Source of the DNA: Microbacterium oleivorans | GTDB taxonomy: Bacteria; Actinomycetota; Actinomycetes; Actinomycetales; Microbacteriaceae | DNA length: 64,000 bases | NCBI RefSeq assembly: GCF_013389665.1 | Contig: NZ_CP058316.1 | Coordinates: forward strand, 1,178,001-1,242,000 | Direction: 5' to 3' | Shown here: piece by piece, positions 61,874 to 64,000 of the stretch | Layout of the letters: every line of letters begins with the position of its first letter | Numbering within the stretch: position 1 is the first letter of the stretch | Notes under the pieces: generated by a model | Told to the model about the DNA's origin: nothing | Databases searched by the model: none | What the model saw: only the letters and a program-made list of their open reading frames with translations | Made by a program: the position numbers and the translations under genes

Positions 61874-61883
61874 CCACAGAAAA

Positions 61884-61908
61884 AGGCCCCGGGGTCGAGC
61901 CGGGGCCT
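61884..61908 (-). terminator. intrinsic terminator oriented leftward, after the AlpA-like gene
   Basis: Stem AGGCCCCGG/CCGGGGCCT with a 7-base loop. The A-run at 61879-61884 is a U-run for leftward transcription; no U-run exists rightward. It would stop antisense transcripts entering the AlpA-like gene. Confidence 0.6.
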
Positions 61909-61938
61909 GAGATCGATAACCCTCGAGAGGAACCGACG

Positions 61939-62694
61939 ATGACCACAGTAGACCACCGGACCGACACCTCGCGGTACGTCGACGCGCTTGTCTCCACGCC
62001 TTCGAACGGCACGCCCGAGCCCAGACGACTTCACCTCGCGCCCACCGCGAGCATGGTCCGCCTGCACGACGCGATCTCCCCTGAGGAGCTTCGAAGCCTG
62101 CCCGTCCGCGTTTCCCACACCACCAGTCAGCTCGGAGTCCAGACGTACAAGGTCGGCGCGCACGACTCCTACCGGGAAGCATGGGGGCTTCGCGTCAACC
62201 TCGACCCGCGACACCGCGCGATCATCATCGTGCTCGCTCACGGCGCCACGACCGGCGACCTGCAACGTGCTCGGGAAGCGGCCCGGCTCATCCGTGACGG
62301 ACAGAAGTCGGACGGCTGGGAAGAGGTCAGTCTGCCTCGGGAAGGACGCGCCCTCGTGTACAAGCTCACCCTCGAGTCTGGCGACGTCGCGACAATCGAC
62401 CCCGACCCGGTGCAGCCCTGCACCGAGGAGGGCTGCGCTGAGGTGTGGCACGGCATCCACGACCGCCACATCATCGCTCAGGCACATCGCTCGTTCGGCG
62501 ACCTCAGCACCTACCAGATGGAGGTCTCGAAGCCCGTCATGGACGACGACGAGGAGGGGTACCGTCTCGTCGTCTACATCGACGACTTCGCCGGCGACCA
62601 GGTCGCTGCGGCCGCTCTCATCGCCGATCTGCAGCGCATGGGAGAGAAGCTGAACCAGGCGCGCGCGGCGGGTCGGCTGAGCGGCGCGGCATGA
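61939..62694 (+). CDS. unknown mobile-element protein
   Basis: 251 residues. I do not recognise a family. Residues 30-160 form alternating strands and helices (YREAWGLRVNLDPRHRAIII, then GATTGDLQRAREAARLIRDG). A CTEEGCAEVWHG stretch (about 157-168) has two cysteines and a histidine that could bind metal. The C-terminal helix is DFAGDQVAAAALIADLQRMG. GAGAGG precedes ATG 61939. Its stop overlaps the next ATG (ATGA), the first of a chain of three coupled junctions. Confidence 0.75.
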   Translation: MTTVDHRTDTSRYVDALVSTPSNGTPEPRRLHLAPTASMVRLHDAISPEELRSLPVRVSHTTSQLGVQTYKVGAHDSYREAWGLRVNLDPRHRAIIIVLAHGATTGDLQRAREAARLIRDGQKSDGWEEVSLPREGRALVYKLTLESGDVATIDPDPVQPCTEEGCAEVWHGIHDRHIIAQAHRSFGDLSTYQMEVSKPVMDDDEEGYRLVVYIDDFAGDQVAAAALIADLQRMGEKLNQARAAGRLSGAA

Positions 62695-63170
62695 CTCACG
62701 TCGGCGCTGAGCTCCTGTGGCTGCGCTCCCGCGCCCGCCTGACACTCGAGGAGGCCGCACGGGCAGCAGGCGTGACTCCGGGTCGCCTCGCTGCGGTAGA
62801 GAGCGGCGTGGAAGCAATCACGCCCGCCAGCGCGGTCCGGTTAGCCGGCTCGCTTGTCGAAGTCATCCGAGCACGCTTCGAAGCCGCACAGCCCGCCCCC
62901 TCCCTTCCCCCTGCCGACCTCGCCGCGATCCTGTTCGTGCTCCGTGAGAACGGACCCAGCACGCACAACGAGATCTACGCCGCCTACGTCCAAACGACCG
63001 CGCACCCCCGCCTCGCCGAGGACTGGGTGCGATGGGCCGTCAGCCACCTCCACCAGGCCGGCTACGTGACGTACGACTCCATCGCCGGCCGCGGCCCTCA
63101 CGGGCGACGAGCACGCCGATGGATGCTCATCACACCCGCCTCCCCCGACCCGATCGATGCGACGGCATGA
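62691..63170 (+). CDS. XRE-like helix-turn-helix plus winged-helix protein
   Basis: 159 residues. The N-terminus reads LLWLRSRARLTLEEAARAAG then VTPGRLAAVESGVEAITPAS, an XRE-type helix-turn-helix (about 5-60). Residues about 75-145 form a second, winged-helix unit (FVLRENGPSTHNEIYAAYVQ, then VSHLHQAGYVTYDS). Two DNA-binding units suggest an element regulator or replication accessory. Both ends overlap neighbours by ATGA, so it is translationally coupled on both sides. Confidence 0.8.
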   Translation: MTHVGAELLWLRSRARLTLEEAARAAGVTPGRLAAVESGVEAITPASAVRLAGSLVEVIRARFEAAQPAPSLPPADLAAILFVLRENGPSTHNEIYAAYVQTTAHPRLAEDWVRWAVSHLHQAGYVTYDSIAGRGPHGRRARRWMLITPASPDPIDATA

Positions 63171-63247
63171 CGAACAGACACATCCCCTCGGCGAGCGCAC
63201 GAGCGAACGCTGCGCTCGCCGAGGTCTGCACGCCGGAGGAGTCATGA
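63167..63247 (+). CDS. 26-residue coupled ORF before the initiator-like gene
   Basis: The ATG overlaps the preceding stop (ATGA) and the TGA overlaps the next ATG region. The peptide MTNRHIPSASARANAALAEV and a short acidic end contain one cysteine and no known motif. Its coding sequence carries the GGAGGA ribosome site of the next gene, so its main role may be translational coupling. Confidence 0.5.
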   Translation: MTNRHIPSASARANAALAEVCTPEES

Positions 63248-64000
63248 TGGGCGCAGGTCTCGCGCTACAGGCGTTCGCCGTCGCCGATCGCGTCGGCCTC
63301 GGGCACCCTGCCACCCGCCTCTACGTCTACATGGCGACGGTGGCGATCGACAGCGATGCTGCGCCCGCTTTCTGGGGCGGGCGCGATGCCCTCGCCCAGG
63401 CGATCGGTAAGAGCGGCGGCGCCGGCCATTCTGCGGTGAAGCGAGCCATCCAGGAGCTCACGACGGCCGAGCTCATCACCGCTGACAACCAGGCCCACCG
63501 AGGCATGTCCGCGAGGTACCTCATGCGCGACGGTGCAGGCAGCTCACTCACCCCCAAAGGGGACCGCTCAACGACCCCCTTGTTATCCACACTGGGGACC
63601 GCTGAGCGGTCCCCTTCCTCCGAGAAAGGGGACCGCTCAGCGACAGAAAGGGGACCGCTCACCGGTCCAAAGGGGACCGCTCACCGGTCCCCCGAGGAGG
63701 AAGAGGAAAAAGAGGAGGAGCTACGCGCACGCGCGACCCCCACCCTTCCCCTCGATGGCCTCGACTCCCCCGCTTATCCGACGCAGTGCGAGAAGCACCA
63801 GAACGGACCGAACTCGTCACCGTGCTTCGCGTGCGGTGAGGCACGCAAAGACCACGCGCGCCGTGACGGCGCCGCCCGTCGACGCGCACGCCCCGCCGCA
63901 CTCAAGCACCGCATCATCGACGGCCGCCGCGTCTGCGACAACCGCCCCCACGTCCCCACCCGTGACGGCAGTTGCATCAACTGCGAGATCCGACCCGACG
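63247..64000 (+). CDS. replication-initiator-like protein with an internal iteron array, cut by the window end
   Basis: 251 codons to the window edge, no stop. Residues about 1-95 are a winged-helix domain (LYVYMATVAIDSDAAPAFWG, then IGKSGGAGHSAVKRAIQELT and ARYLMRDG), like the DNA-binding N-termini of phage O or plasmid Rep proteins. Residues 100-150 are a low-complexity linker translated from DNA repeats in three different frames. A very acidic run (EEEEEKEEE) follows, then two cysteine/histidine units (CEKH...CFAC and CDNRPH...CINC) that look like zinc ribbons. The Rep assignment rests on the fold and the embedded iterons and DnaA box. ATG 63244 is an alternative start. Confidence 0.7.
   Translation, partial: MGAGLALQAFAVADRVGLGHPATRLYVYMATVAIDSDAAPAFWGGRDALAQAIGKSGGAGHSAVKRAIQELTTAELITADNQAHRGMSARYLMRDGAGSSLTPKGDRSTTPLLSTLGTAERSPSSEKGDRSATERGPLTGPKGTAHRSPEEEEEKEEELRARATPTLPLDGLDSPAYPTQCEKHQNGPNSSPCFACGEARKDHARRDGAARRRARPAALKHRIIDGRRVCDNRPHVPTRDGSCINCEIRPD
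63556..63690 (+). repeat. iteron-like array inside the initiator-like gene
   Basis: AAAGGGGACCGCTCA occurs at 63556, 63625, 63647 and 63669, the last three at exactly 22-bp pitch. A partial copy GGGGACCGCT at 63594 forms the left arm of a perfect 10+1+10 palindrome (63594-63614). Because 22 is not a multiple of 3, the copies are read in different frames, so conservation is at DNA level. Confidence 0.9.
63583..63591 (+). promoter_or_regulatory. consensus DnaA box
   Basis: TTATCCACA is a perfect match to the bacterial DnaA box consensus and lies between the first iteron and the 21-bp palindrome, supporting an origin of replication here. Confidence 0.75.

Overview
The window is high-GC actinobacterial chromosome, most likely from Microbacteriaceae, perhaps Microbacterium. 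The sequence signs are a monomeric NADP isocitrate dehydrogenase, a DUF222/HNH (13E12-type) endonuclease gene, a perM-purN-purH gene order, many GTG starts, and short -10 boxes placed directly before start codons. The genus is an inference; the phylum is nearly certain. Genes are dense, and almost every intergenic gap is under 250 bases.

Layout. 1-9.9 kb: a truncated DUF2207 membrane protein, a MarR regulator, an HNH endonuclease, a lipoprotein, an L,D-transpeptidase, a GNAT, icd, and a deacetylase/sugar-kinase pair. 9.9-16 kb: a heterodimeric ABC exporter preceded by a 25-codon leader ORF, then an Ada-AlkA/Ogt alkylation-repair operon. 15.9-28.3 kb: type VII secretion (T7SS) genes in two blocks. 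One is a three-gene cargo-like operon (small helical partner, DUF1023 alpha/beta hydrolase, lipoprotein). The other is a machinery block (RDD-FHA protein, EssC/EccC ATPase, WXG100 protein) with a frameshift-riddled relic downstream. An identical 20-bp palindromic promoter element precedes both the cargo operon and the WXG100 gene.

28.4-42.3 kb is housekeeping: perM-purN-purH, a purine permease, sucCD, a two-component system, an acyl-CoA ligase, a Rieske oxidoreductase and a TetR regulator. icd and sucCD share an 18-bp palindromic operator although they lie 28 kb apart. 42.4-59.5 kb: an acyl-CoA dehydrogenase, an alkaline phosphatase with a C-terminal WxL-like domain beside a DUF916-like partner, and an AI-2E exporter. 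It continues with a LigC-type ligase and a LigD-type polymerase (end joining), a sortase-type PAP2 phosphatase, ThrE, SseB, UvrD/PcrA and small enzymes. Both phosphatase genes have PHO-box-like 11-bp repeat arrays upstream.

From about 59.7 kb to the window end lies the left end of an integrated mobile element (prophage, satellite or AICE). It abuts a tRNA-Met(CAT)-like gene, and a tyrosine integrase flanked by 11-bp-phased repeats follows. A repressor-like gene faces an AlpA/Xis-like gene across a two-operator divergent promoter. A translationally coupled gene string then leads to a winged-helix replication-initiator-like gene. Inside that coding sequence are iteron-like repeats (three of them at exact 22-bp pitch), a perfect DnaA box and a 21-bp palindrome: a candidate replication origin embedded in its own initiator gene. 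This is the strongest unexpected signal in the window.
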